Assembly: GCA_023935145.1 (NCBI GenBank)
Contig: CM043697.1
Coordinates: 44,288,501 to 44,352,500, forward strand
Length of the DNA stretch: 64,000 nucleotides
Origin: Bretschneidera sinensis
Taxonomy: Eukaryota > Streptophyta > Magnoliopsida > Brassicales > Akaniaceae
Reading direction: 5' to 3'
A program made the translations under genes and the position numbers. Shown here piece by piece: positions 37,180 through 49,403 of this stretch. The first letter of the stretch is position 1. Every line of letters begins with the position of its first letter. The notes beneath the pieces were generated by a model that saw only the letters and a list, made by a program, of their open reading frames with translations, ran no database searches and had not been told where the DNA came from.

Positions 37180-38560
37180 CTCCTTTAATCTACACAAAAA
37201 TGAACCAAATATACATTTTATTCGTTTAAAAAAAAAAAGATTTATAATCAAAGCTATCCAAATATAACCAGAAATATCAAGTCAAAACACCCATGGATGA
37301 AACTGAGCCAAAATTAAACAAGAATAGACCGCAACATTCGTGTAGCACTCCTTTTAACGTTCTGATACAAAGGTGACTTTCTCTGAATATTGGATTTATT
37401 TGTACGAACACAAAAATTCATATTTGCAAAGCTTTTTTTAGTCACTAGCATAATTTGATAATGGCTTTATTGTAAATCTTAAAAGAATAAATCCAAAGAC
37501 ATAAATGCATACAAATATGTACTAATAGTTTTCAACCTTTCCACATATCCATGTTTGTGAATAGAGATGGAGTCACTGTTACAGACTTTCTGCAGCATAT
37601 GCAGCTTCAGTGCAAGCTGGTTAGACTGTTTCATAAATACAAGCTTTATAAGCACAATCGACGATAATAGATTGTAAATCTTACTTATAAAAAAAGATAA
37701 TAGATTGTAAATCTTAAATTGAGTAGTTTATAAAAATCACTCATTTTACCGGTTTATGGACATATCAGTGGAATGACTTATTTTTCTTTTTTCCACACAG
37801 ATTTTCAAAGTATATGATAGAAAGAAAAATTGTCAATTAATTCTGAAATTGGGATCATTCATGTAGAGTGAAGACAGTGATGACTGCGACTGATTTGGCT
37901 GTGGCTTGACTAACAAAGAAGTGAAATTCTTAAACAAAACAAAGAAATTATGATAAAAATAAAATAAAATTCTTAAAAAAAATCAAAACCCAAGAAGTGA
38001 AAGACCCATATGCCTGTATAAGGGTAAAACCATAATACCCAAACCCATCATCCTATCCCAATAAATTCTTTATAATCTTACACAATAAACAAACTGAAAG
38101 AAAAAGAAGAAAACCATATCGAATCTAATTTACGGTTCCATCAACATGAATCATATAATGGAATTGAAAAGGCCAAAATTATGAATTTTTCAAAACCAAT
38201 TAAAAGAGGAGTAAGCAAAGATGATTGTAGAGAGAAAATCTTATCTGTAAAAAGATGAATAAATGGCAAAGAACTTCTATTAGTGAGTCTGGGCAACGGC
38301 GTAGCTCAACGGTGATTCGATCGACAGCAACAACGGCTCACAGTGCATCAACCTACAGATCAAGCCTATCTAGTTTCGGCACTTTCTGGGATTTATGTGG
38401 AAGAATTGAGGAGAAATCAAGTGCTTGGGAACTGAGAAAATGAGAGAAACTCTCAGAGAAAATTTCTCTGAGTCTCTCGTCTCTGGAAAGTTATCTCCCT
38501 CTGTTCTCTGCTCGAGTGAGACGCACAAGACAACAAATACTTAACAGCATAAATTAAATG
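37180..38560. other. Non-coding DNA right of the transposase
   Basis: No complete gene. A short plus-strand frame (38255-38443, Ser/Thr-rich) has no motif. Read on the minus strand, 38520-38250 is CT-rich and resembles a transcribed 5' leader. An inverted repeat (agagaaactctcagagaaaa / ttctctgagtctctcg) sits at 38440-38480. Confidence 0.35.
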
Positions 38561-38664
38561 GGTATTTTAGGAAAAATGACTTCAGAAGGGCAGATGAGTC
38601 TTTTGATATTCAAAGAGTATACTATGCCGTGGAAAAAGCGGAACCAGCAAGACTTATAGGTTGG

Positions 38665-39425
38665 CTTTTATAATAAAGTTTTAGAATGTTGAAACTCAAT
38701 GGCATTGTTCGATGACTTATTAAAACAGTTAATTTTTATTTTAAATCAAGATAAAAATTAGTTTTTTTTTTTATAGTACTTATAGATTTATTTTCACATA
38801 CTCCATCTACAAATGTTGTTAAAGATCTAATTTAAGCTTGTTTTTAACTGGATTAGATTCTCTGCATTCAATAAAAAAAAATTAAATTAGGTTTTCATTT
38901 CTTATTTTGGATATTTACAGGTTTCATAGATTGAGCTTTCAATATCTCAAAAAATTATAGACACGTCTGGTCTCAACAAGCTCTGAACTGAATAAGAACA
39001 AAGCCTTACCGTTGGGATAAATGAGATTTACTCTTGGTTCATCTTTGATGAATACAAAGTTAATGAAATGTCATGTCTTTGAAATGGGTATAAGTTTGTG
39101 CAGTTTATGGTTGTAATTTTACCCTTGAATCAAATATTGAAGAGGTCAGAAGCTTGGAGCTTTGCCTTAGGTTGCATACGAGTAAGAGGTTCAGTTGTAG
39201 GGAGTTAACCAGGAAATGGATGTCACTGCTTTTTGTATCCGCTACGCCATCACCTTTCACTGAAAAGACCCAGATTTTGTCCCTTCGAAAACGATGGGAT
39301 GATGCTTGTTTTGTACTTTTAAGAATAGGGAAATCCCTTTTTTTGGATAAAGGGTGAAACTTTTATTTATTCAAAAATACTGTACACAGCTGCAGAAAAA
39401 ATTGCTTCATGGAATAAAACAAGTA
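38665..39425. other. AT-rich intergenic DNA
   Basis: No recognisable gene or repeat. The frame at 39154-39357 has no identifiable motif. Confidence 0.4.
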
Positions 39426-39429
39426 AAAA

Positions 39430-40400
39430 CAACAGTTAACTAACCACAGCTAATCCCCAACTATGAGCTAGAGTACTTTCAACATCATTCCAGTTTACAT
39501 TGGAAAGACTTAACAGCCTATCCTTCACATCCATGGCTGTAATTATTACAACTTCGTCACTGGTTTGAAAGGTGAGGTGTAAATCTTGGAATTCTTTTCC
39601 TTCCAAATGTGATAGATGAATGCATTCCAAATAACTTCTATAAGAACTTGTGGAGTACTTCCTTTTAGGCATTTTATTGCCCAATTAACTTCTTCCTTCC
39701 AACTTCCCATTGTGGTCTTGATAGTATTTGTCTTAAACAGAACCTGCTCCCAAATTGATTTTGAAAAACAGCCAAAGAAAATGTTGTCTTTTGTTTCCAA
39801 ATGCTGATCACAGAGAAGAAAGCAGATACTTAGGACCCAGCTCTGGTGCTCGACTTTGTGGGAAAGTCTATTAAGGATTGCAAGCCAACTTAAAAAATTG
39901 TGCAGGAATAAGAATTGTTAAACTAGACCGTTCTATTGCTAGGGACTTTAGCTTTTCTTGGCCTCCCTTGGGTTTGAAATTTGCCAGAATTTGATGGAAG
40001 CGAAACCATTGAGCTGAACTAGGTTGTATCTCACACAAAGTAGCTTGAATTTCCACAAGTACTTCTGATATGGCAGGAGGACATGTCCATGCCCAATTGC
40101 TGATAACAGATGCAACTTTTGCCTGTTCTAGCATAGCAGAATCATACAAGACTATGAGCTAGGATTTGGAATGCTAGTTTACAAACATGCTGAATTAGTA
40201 AGAATGATGTGGATTGGGGTTTTGAGGTTCAATGGATGATTGATAACTGGAAAATGAATGACGTTGCTAACTTTGTGCATAGAGCAATGTTTGCAGCTAC
40301 AGTGTATCATTTACGGTTAAGAGAGTTTATGGAGAAAGAAGGAGTGATAATCAAATTGTTGATCTTACAAGGCATGACATTCATTCCAATGTGAGTTTGA
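39430..40400. mobile_element. LINE scraps in both orientations
   Basis: Minus strand 40149-39871 resembles the linker between RT and zf-RVT (VASVISNWAWTCPPAISEVL). Minus 39800-39546 is a zf-RVT end (IFFGCFSKSIWEQVLF ... IWNAFIYHIWKEKNSKIY). Plus 40209-40394 is a second, opposite zf-RVT piece (MIDNWKMNDVANFVHRAMFA then TVYHLRLREF). All are short and broken, so at least two truncated insertions meet here. Confidence 0.65.
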
Positions 40401-40404
40401 TTAG

Positions 40405-41105
40405 AAATGTCAAGTATTCTGCTTAGAGAGATTTTAGCTTTGTGGAATATTTCTGTTACTATGAAAAAAAGCAAGAACAGAAAGTAGAGATCCTAGGTCT
40501 AGTAGAGGGGATGAAAGAATCACAAATATTGATGAAGCTGCTGCTTAATTGGTTGGATGCTGTTGTTGTGCGTATTTAGCAGATATGATCTATTGTTTCC
40601 TTGTTGAGGTTTCGTTTACTTGTAGAGATTGTTGTCTTCTTGGGATTTCCAGGATTTGTTATTTTTTCAGCTGCTGCTGGGTTTGTGGCCTGGGTTTTCC
40701 AGGAGTTGCTTGTACATGACAGCTCCTTGCTGTCTTTAGTGTTTTTGGCTTTCAATTCAATTTGTTTCCAAAAAAAAGAATCAGACAAGACTCTCCTACT
40801 ATAATGCCCAGGCAGTGATTCCTTAGGATGCCAAGTATATATGTTCTACTCATTACCAGAACATGCTTCAGCAAAAGGAGCCTGATTACTAATAATCTAA
40901 TCTCAAGCAAACAACATATTAACCAACAGTTCATCCAGAAAAAGTAATTCATAACTTCTACAATACCAATTTAGCAACGAATACAAGATCAAACATAAAT
41001 GCACCACAATTTGCAAAACAAATAAACCCCCCAAAAACCTGTATAGTAAATGTCAAAAATGAATGGGAAAAGCACATATAACTAACAGATATGAAAAGGT
41101 AAATT
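40405..41105. other. Intergenic DNA and 3' region of the 41-kb gene
   Basis: No recognisable gene. Plus-strand 40600-40790 is a T/G-rich stretch, possibly the 3' tail of the plus-strand LINE scrap. The part nearest 41105 should include the 3'UTR of the minus-strand gene. Confidence 0.4.
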
Positions 41106-41732
41106 TCAAATAAACCTCGGAGAACCAGCATTGATATTCCTATGAAGAATCCGACCCCCACCCGAATCACCACCATCAATCAGCTCCCTCAACCCCAAAT
41201 TCCCCACTTTCTCCTCCTCTTTCTCTTCCTCCTCCTCCTCTTCCTCTTCCTTCTCCTTCTCCTTCTCCTTCTCCTTCTCCTTTTCCTTCTCAACGCAGCC
41301 ACGGCCCTTACCCTGCAACCTCTCAAAGTAATTTCCATATATATACTCTGGTGTATACCCATTTTCCTCATCAAATAGCATTATATGCCCATGCCACTCC
41401 CATACCCGATAATGCGAGCCCGTCTCCTCATGAAACCCGACGCAGATGTGGTGCTCGTTGATGGTAACGGCCTGACCCGAATTGGGTTTCAAGGAATCGT
41501 TCTTCTCCGAGAGGATGACCCGGATGATCTCCTTTTCGAGCTTCGATTCCTCTCTGGCAAGCTGGGTCCTGTTCTCGTTGTCCTCATCATCAGAGAGATT
41601 GGCTGCATCAAAGAGAAGGTCCTCAAGGGATTGAGAGAGGAAGGGATTGTTTGGCGGGCGGATTTGGAGCCTGCCCATCAGGGTTTGAAGCAGGAGGTTG
41701 TCAAAGTTGGTGGAGTTGGTGAATGAACTCAT
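41106..41732 (-). CDS. Plant-specific conserved protein of unknown function (208 aa), acidic/basic repeat tail
   Basis: Single coding exon. The start ATG at 41732 is preceded by a good acceptor (tttcattgacag, about 41750), so upstream exons are 5'UTR. The N-terminal part has Leu-rich and acidic stretches (residues 11-55). The core, about 60-139, looks strongly conserved, including HHICVGFHEE and YRVWEWHGHIMLFDEENGY. Residues about 148-173 are KE and E runs encoded by a CTC/CTT-rich simple repeat at 41215-41285. The C-terminus ends HRNINAGSPRF. I recall similar Arabidopsis proteins annotated, probably wrongly, as 'translocase subunit seca' (At1g13390/At1g68490); that recollection is unverified. 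No signal peptide, membrane segment or catalytic motif is visible. Confidence 0.85.
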   Translation of the reverse strand: MSSFTNSTNFDNLLLQTLMGRLQIRPPNNPFLSQSLEDLLFDAANLSDDEDNENRTQLAREESKLEKEIIRVILSEKNDSLKPNSGQAVTINEHHICVGFHEETGSHYRVWEWHGHIMLFDEENGYTPEYIYGNYFERLQGKGRGCVEKEKEKEKEKEKEKEEEEEEEEEKEEEKVGNLGLRELIDGGDSGGGRILHRNINAGSPRFI

Positions 41733-43890
41733 GGTTTTTTGGTTTGCCTGTCAATGAAACCCAAGGACACAAAACAGAATCAGCCAAAAAAATAAAAATG
41801 AGGATGAATCTTATAATCTAGCACACAGGTAAAAAATCACAGATAAACTCAATTACAGCTCAATATCTAAAGCTCAAATCAAACTCAATAGATCTCACTT
41901 CAGGTTAAAATTATAAAAAAAATAGGCCTTTTGATACTTAAGCTAACACACGAATTTCAAGAATTTCTGATGCTCTAAACTGCATAGAAGGGAGCAAACA
42001 AATATAAATAAGATGGAAAATATAGGGGAGTGAAAGGCTGCAAAACCAAAACCAATTCTCAAACATTTGCGAAATATGATAAAATGTAAAAGGATTAGAA
42101 TAACTTACAGTTGAGGAAAATGAGGCTGAATCTAAGAGAAGCTGGTGGTCCCTTTATTTTTTTTGTTTCTCCTAAATCATATTTTCTTGCAAAGTGAAAG
42201 TCCTTTGAGCAATCTCCCCCCCAGTAGCTGGAAAAGAAGCCCAAACAGAATGAACAAGAGAAAAGGAAGGTTCAAATATAATAATTAGATCAATCTCTAT
42301 GCAAGAATGCAATAAATCTAATTAGAATCCAAATCCATTAAAAAATTATAAAAAAATGCTAAAACAGGAGAATGTTCCAGAGCTCCTTTGCTAGGCTATC
42401 TATTTGTTTATCATAATATCAGTGCATCAAGAAAAGAAGCAATGGTATTGTTAATAATGCTTTGGTAATCGAAGCATAAAGTATGAGAATAACAAAAAAA
42501 ACACTTCTTCAAACCAATGTTTTATGATTAAATGCATATAAACCAATTAATCCCTAGGTAAACAAACACATAAGCAAATCCAATGTTAATAAGCAAATAA
42601 TGTGCCAACATATATAAAGACACAGCACATTCAGGCTGCCTCTATTATGGGCTTTCACTTCTATATTTCTCAGCATATTTTTTGCCAATTACTCATTTGT
42701 GCAGTTCATGTATATAGTGTAGCTTATATTTTCCATCTTCTTCAGGATGCTTCTTCTCACAACAATCTTGAAAGATGAAACATGTACTCATCTACAATAC
42801 ACACATACAATCTTTAATTGTGTGCATGCAATGGGGCTGCAACACGGTAAAGACTGTCAGGCATGGGATAATAGGCAAGGTTATAAATACCGTATGAGAC
42901 TAGGCACCCTTTTTCCTTATTGGTATGGTACCTACCGGTACTGGTCTATCTCAGGGTACCATTTCGGATTTGATGTTATACATATACATGTATGTATATG
43001 TATATGTAAATGTACAAAAAATAAAAACACCATCAAATTAGTAATAATCCTTATACCCATGAACGTTGCAAGAACCCATTAGCAAATAATTTACATAGCT
43101 ATCAGGAAAACTTTAAAATCTGGTTCAGAGCTTATCATATGAACTAGATATAAAATAAACCAACAGCTGCTAAGACTTATTCTATCAGTGCTGCTAGAAA
43201 CATAAAAACACCAACAGCTGCAACTTACCAACTCATGTAAAAGTAGTAATAATCCTTATACTTTCAGTGAATCCCGATCTAGCTTTTACAAAAATATTAT
43301 AAACAAGGGCCTGCAAATCTCCACCATCACAGGCCATAATACATTCAAGCGTGCTTGTTGTGAGGTTCATTTTTGCAGGAGGGTTTCTCTTTCTTTTTTC
43401 AGTCAACAAAAAAAATATACTTCTCAAACAACACACATAATGCCTCCACCTAGTAGGAATTTATCACAACAAATGAAAAATTCAAGTAAAACCCGCAGAA
43501 AACCACCAATCAAAAATTAATTCAATGAAACTCTATCCAGTCAATTCAAAGTTCAAACCGCATCTCTCTCAAATTTCACAAGCACACACTTCAATTCGGT
43601 TGCTGAGAAAATTTACAATTTGAGAACAAAAAGAACTGATAACCCAAAATAAAGTTAAGAACGGAGTACCAATCAATTACTAACTGAAGATGACAAAACT
43701 ATAGAAAAATGAAAAAAAAAAATAATGCACAAAAGTCGAAACTTGCCTCAATCACGAAAGTTGTTATGTTCCACAATCTTCAAGAGTAAGTGAAGCTAAA
43801 TGGTCTGATTATTTTAGATAGATAAAGACTTCTGGTGAGGAGTTTGAGAGAGAGAGAGGGTTTTAGATACGGAAACTGTAGAAAGAAAGA
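41733..43890 (-). other. 5'UTR exons and introns of the 41-kb gene (inferred)
   Basis: On the minus strand a CT-rich leader (about 43880-43747) ends at GAG|GCAAGT, a possible GC-type donor. A middle exon (about 42232-42110) lies between ttttccag and CT|GTAAGT. The coding exon follows the acceptor near 41750. The introns hold no gene. A stretch at 42885-42965 contains the palindromic ggtacctaccggtac, with (TA)-rich DNA after it. Confidence 0.4.
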
Positions 43891-43900
43891 GCACGGGATT

Positions 43901-43909
43901 GTATATACG
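43901..43909 (-). promoter_or_regulatory. TATA-like box for the 41-kb gene
   Basis: Minus-strand ccgtatatac lies about 30 bp upstream of the CT-rich leader (43880 downwards) proposed as the first exon. The position fits a TATA box. No transcription start evidence is available from sequence alone. Confidence 0.35.
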
Positions 43910-43924
43910 GGGGATTTTGGAATG

Positions 43925-45200
43925 AATCGATTACTTTGGGTGTTGGGTGAGGTTGGGTGAGCACGTGTGTTGAGAATTTATACTCGTATATTTTATTCTA
44001 TTTTTTGAAAAAGATATTAGCTAACAAATTAAGCATTTAAAAATAAATATGGAGATCATCCTTGAAAAAATGCCATGAACAATACGCTAAGTTTATCTAG
44101 CCGCCGGTTGGATTCCGACCGAGCTTACACCAAAATCTAAACTCGGCATAGTTGGATCGAGTCGAACCAATCCATCTCAATTTTTGTTTAAACCCGATTT
44201 AAAATATTAGGTTAAGATCAAATTCGTATGCTAGAATTGATTTTTTTTTTCTTTTTTAGAGTTGGCTAAAAAATGATTATTATATAAAAATTAAAAATTT
44301 TAAGTTTTATTAATTCTTTTAAGCAATAAAATGAATATTATTAACAAAACATAATGATGCAAAAAATACAACTCACTCACAAAAATCAAATAAGTATATT
44401 AAATTAATATTATATCATATCTATATCTATATGTATAATATAATATACAGGTCTCGAATCAGAATAGACCGATTTATTTTTTCAATTTCTAGGTTTGGCT
44501 CATTTTTTAAATCAAGCCTAATTTTTTGTTCAAGTCCGATCCGTTGATCAATTTTCCTTGTCCGAACTTGCAAAAGTTACTAAATGAGCCGATGATCACC
44601 ACTCGTGAATATGTTTGTTTATGTTTCTTTACTTATCATACAAACGAGTCTTAACAAAATTTTAAGATTCGTTTATTAAACAAGTCGAGTTTAAGCATGA
44701 GTGTGCTCCTTTGTTTAAGCTTGTGAATTTGTTTATATACTCGTTTAAAGGCATGTTCAAATACTCCTTAAGAGCTCGTTTACGTTTCGATTAGATCTTG
44801 TTTAAGGGGGTATTATAATACTTTTAAACATTTAGTTTATTCACAGTAATCACTAATTCAATTAAGGTTATCTTAAAAAAGTATATTTATTACTTTTTTA
44901 TATTGTGTTCATTTTTTATATATAAATAAATAGATTTAAAAGTTTAAACAATTATTGTTGATTTAGAGGTTTATATAAATGTTAGTTCCTAATCAAGTCC
45001 GAACTTAGTTCATAAATGAACTCGAACTCAAACTCAATTGTTTAAGACTTATTTATGTTAATTTAAATTTTTGTTTGTATAAATGTTTATTTTAAGTTTA
45101 TGATTAAGTCCAAACTTAACTTAATTTATTTTAAGTTAAAAACGGAGCTCAAAAGCTCTGGCAAGCTAAACTCGATTTAAGCTCATTTACGTTCGTTTAG
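43925..45200. other. Intergenic DNA between the divergent 41-kb gene and NDX
   Basis: No gene seen. From about 44450 to 45190 there are many variants of gttcgagctcgttt / aagctcgtttaagc, a common plant repeat also present at 58.9-59.3 kb in opposite sense. The two genes are head to head, and their regulatory DNA should lie at either end of this stretch. Confidence 0.45.
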
Positions 45201-45299
45201 GAAGTCAGTGTCAAAAAGCAGCACTAAAATTAAAACACCAAAAGAAGAAAAAGGGAAAAGAAAAGCGTATATTATTTACTTCTCAAAATCCCACCTCTA

Positions 45300-45407
45300 C
45301 GTGTGCAGTAGTCTTGAAAGCCCCGCGAATTTATTACCTCTATTTTTCCTTAAATTTATTTTTCGCGCTCAAATCTCGTATTGGAACCTCATCGATACAG
45401 TTCTCAG
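45300..45407 (+). other. 5'UTR first exon of NDX (inferred)
   Basis: A donor at tctcag|gtgagt (45407/45408) fits a leader exon joining the acceptor at 46201/46202, eight bases before the NDX start codon. The exon's 5' end is not defined. Confidence 0.45.
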
Positions 45408-46209
45408 GTGAGTCTCTAAACTCTTTATAATTTGCTGTTACAATTGCTTTTTTTTTATATTTTTTTTTCTTTTAAAATTGGTTCATTATACACTGCGTTT
45501 CATGACATAAAATCTGAAAGTATCTGCACTTCTAGGGTTTTCGACGTTCAATTCACCATGTCTGCTTGAAATCTAGGGTTATGTGATGTGGGTTTTTGGA
45601 GTTTTTTTTTTTTAAATCATATTCAGTGAGTTGATTTTCAATTTTTTTTTGTTGGTATTTGAACTGTAGCAAGTTTATACACCGTGAATTGACATGTTCT
45701 GTTTTGTTTTTCACGCTAAATGAACAGTGCACACCCAATTGCAGTTGGCCGTTTAGATACAAACTGATACTTACACTGCAGAGAAATTATCCTTGAATGA
45801 TTTACATATAGCATATTCACACACATGGTATACATTTATGGTTTCTATTTTGAAATGGGTATGGCTTTATTGAATTCAGTGAGTGGCTTGTATTCTTCAC
45901 TTTATGTTTCTCTTTGGGATTTGCCAAAAGTACATATAGCACTTCAAGGCGAGATTCGGGTAGCTCGTACTTTATTTATACCTCATTTATGCGTCATTCT
46001 CTCCATTGAAATTTTCTTATTATTGGATTGCCTTTTGTTTAGTTGTTTGCTGATGCCATTTTGCCTGTGCATGACTTTAACATATTTTCAACATGATTTC
46101 TCGTAGCTTTCATCAAGTGCACAATAACGATTATATTGTGCTCATGAGTCTATGCCAATATTATTCTTATGTATGCATACCTTTGTTGTCTTTGGCTCCA
46201 GATTCAAGA

Positions 46210-49200
46210 ATGAGGCATGCTGAGGAAAAATCATTATGCGCTGCTGAACTGGTATGTTTTTTAAAACTCATCTAAGAGTTGGTCGCATAAATCTTTTTCT
46301 CCTCCTCCTTGGTCGTCTGTTTAAATTGAGTTACCATTTTTATTTCTTTTTTCTGGGGCTGAATTTGGTCACATTCGTAACATGATCAAGTTTCATTTAA
46401 TGACATGAACAGGCCATTGACTTGATTTCAGCGGTGAAGGAGTTACATAGGCATAGCTCTCAGGAACTTCAAAAGTTACTGAAAGAGACTGAAAATTCCA
46501 CTATTCACTGCGTTACTGAAAAAGGATCACCAATAAAGGTACAACAAACTCATCAGATGTTTTTGTGCTATCCTTTTTTTCCTAGGCTTTTCTTCTTTTT
46601 CTTTTTACTGATATTCCCATTATCTTGAAATTTTGTTGCCTTTCAGTTGGATGTGGAAAAGCTTTCAGGCCTTCTTCCACTGCACCTTATTGCAGTGCTT
46701 ATGTCATCTGACAGAGATGAAGCCCTATTCAGATATTTATTATCTGGTATTCGGCTTTTGCATTCCCTGTGTGATCTAGCACCCCGACACACTAAACTTG
46801 AGCAGGTTCCTTTTAGTAGTTTTTTTCTTAATTTTTATATTGTTTTCTATTTGCTTTCTTGTCCGATGAGGACTTGGCCCACATCTAAGTCTAGATGTGT
46901 GATTATACAATTTTGAGAAGAGATTTGAAACTGCTTCTATAATATAGTTTTTGATGGAATTGCTAGCAGGAATTTGCCTTATCTATAATTTTCTGTGGTA
47001 ATACTACTTGAAGTTTTTACTTATAAAAAAAAAAAAAACTGTTTGAAGTTTTAGGAAGTAACAGACAGAGGTTGTTGCAGTGCATTACAGGGCCAGCTCT
47101 GACCATGTGTAGAGGAGGTCAATTACTGGTTTAAATTTGAATTCAATGTGGAAGCTCTTTTTTTTTTGTTTCCAGATTCCTCATTCTGAGTAGTATGATT
47201 TCCCATTTTCCCTTAAGTTTTCGATGTTAAACCTTGGTTTAATATTGTTACTTTCTCTTCTTTCTCTTTCTCTGTGATTGCATGTGTTATCATTCGCTTT
47301 GCTTATTCATGGGCATTCCAGTGAACTGTGTGCTTTTTTCTTTACTTTTCCAGAACTTATGCTTTTTACGTAGCTGTTTTATTGATTCTAGGAAGGATAC
47401 ATGGGAGAAAACATGCTTTTTTGCTGACTTTTATTTATTTATGTCATGGTATGTTTACAGATTTTGCTTGATGACGTAAAGGTATCAGAGCAGATGCTTG
47501 ATCTGGTGTTTTATTTGCTAATTGTTCTTGGTGGTTGTAGACAGGTTTTCCCTATTTCTCTCTTTTGAGTTTTACCTTGCATGCTCGCAATCTTTATTCA
47601 TATTTGTTTTCCTTTTGTAGGAAAACCAAAGTTCAAATGCTCTACCCCTTATGCATTCAGCACTGGTGGCATGTAGTCTGTATTTATTAACTGGATGTAT
47701 TTCTTCACAGTGGCAAGATCTTGTTCAAGTGTTACTTGCACACCCTAAGGTACAATTGAGCTCACATCATTTGTTTAAGATGATATTCAGGGAAATTGGA
47801 ATGGGTTAGTCAAATTTGAATGTTCATCTGATTATCACGTGGGGTATTGTTTCTTTCATTGTTATTCATTTATTATGACTGCTCCAGAATACTGAGTTCT
47901 CTAGTTCTGCAGTCCATGTTATTTACGCACCTTGCTGATTGTAAACCTTCTGTTACAGGTTGACATATTTATTGATGTTGCTTTCGGAGCAGTTCACATG
48001 GTCATTAGGTCTCTCCAGATCAAGCTTTCAGCTAAACATACTGACTTTTGCACGAAAATGAGTCTGAATGATGAACAAATAGTTAACTACCTTTGCCAGC
48101 AAGGCGAGGCTTCTTTGCAGTTTCTTCTGTCACTGTGCCAGCAAAAACTATTTCGAGAGCGTCTAGTCAAGAATAAGGTTTTCATATTAGGGTTTTTTCA
48201 TCTATATGTTTGAAATGAGGTGATATTTTGAGTGGCTCACCCTGATGTGGATTTGCCTTGATGTTTTCTATATAATTTTGCAATGAAGTGTGCATGACTT
48301 ATTCTGTGGCCAAACTGGAAGATGTGGTACCTAGTTCACAATCTTGTAATTGTACTTATATATGGTGCCCAAGTAAAGCAGATTATTAAATATAGAAATA
48401 TGGAGACTTAAAATGCTAAAATTTCTGCCGAACAGAAATTTTTTATTGCAGTTTTTGAAAATAGGAGTGTAAAGGTCATTATGATTTGTAGTGTTTGCAA
48501 TCTGATCTCCAAGCTGAAAGTTCTGAATCCCTAATGACTTGACTCGATTATCTTGATTCTTTTATGATCTACAGGATACTATTACATTTAGTGCTTTTTT
48601 ATAATCACAATGATTTTTTATTACTTTAGCACGACATCTGCTTTTGGTACTCTTGCAGGAGCTATGTGGAAAGGGTGGCGTTCTTTTTCTGGCGCAATCC
48701 GTCTTAAAGTTAAACATCCCGCCACTTTTTATTGAATCTTCAACTGTGGTGGCTGCTGTGTCTAGGCTGAAAGCTAAAGTACTATCAATTGTAAGTGCCA
48801 GTGATGGAAATCCATTGTTATTTACACTTGGGCGGTATGCTGCTTCATCATCCATTTCAACTTCCTATGATTGATCCCACAACTACTGTTTATGCAGTTG
48901 TTGCAGTTATTTGAAGCAGAAAGTGTTTCTTACCTTGATGAGGTTGCCAACTCAGGAAGCCTGGAGTTAACGAAGTCTGTCGCAGCAGAGGTAATTTTAT
49001 GGTGGCTTCTATTATGTTTTTACTGAGACGGGATGAGAGAGGTATTATACTATTATTATCATAGACTATGGCAAGTGCCAGTTCAGTTGTTGGCTTGCTC
49101 TGCGAAGGTCAACTAATGAGATTGTTGAGAGTCCTAATTAGGTTTTCTATTATGTGTCATAGTAGGTTTTTTAGTCTTATTTAGTTTATGTCTGTCTTTT

Positions 49201-49355
49201 CTAATTGAAATCTCCTAGTCCTATTAGGTTTGATATTCATAAGTCTATATGTAGGACTATCGAATGTATTCAGATTATCAATTAATAATACATAATTCTT
49301 TTCAATTCTTAATTTCAACATGGTATCAAAGCTCAAGTGATCTGAGATTAACACC

Positions 49356-49403
<48 letters not shown>

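Larger units (their letters stand above)
34267..38660 (-). mobile_element. Decayed Mutator-like element (MULE), proposed limits
   Basis: A broken MULE transposase (35270-37170, minus) lies between two inverted, roughly 85%-similar copies of a 60-70-bp sequence. These are at 34267-34330 (ggttctgcttcttccgcata...) and, inverted, at about 38590-38655 (...tatgccgtggaaaaagcggaacc). They may be remnants of the terminal inverted repeats. A pyrimidine-rich, untranslated-leader-like segment (about 38500-38250, minus) would then be its 5' exon. No matching 9-bp duplication was found next to the GGTT ends, so the limits are inferred. Confidence 0.5.

Noticed and set aside
41142..41726. Plus-strand open frames opposite the 41-kb gene
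   Set aside because: They are antisense shadows of the minus-strand coding exon and its repeat.
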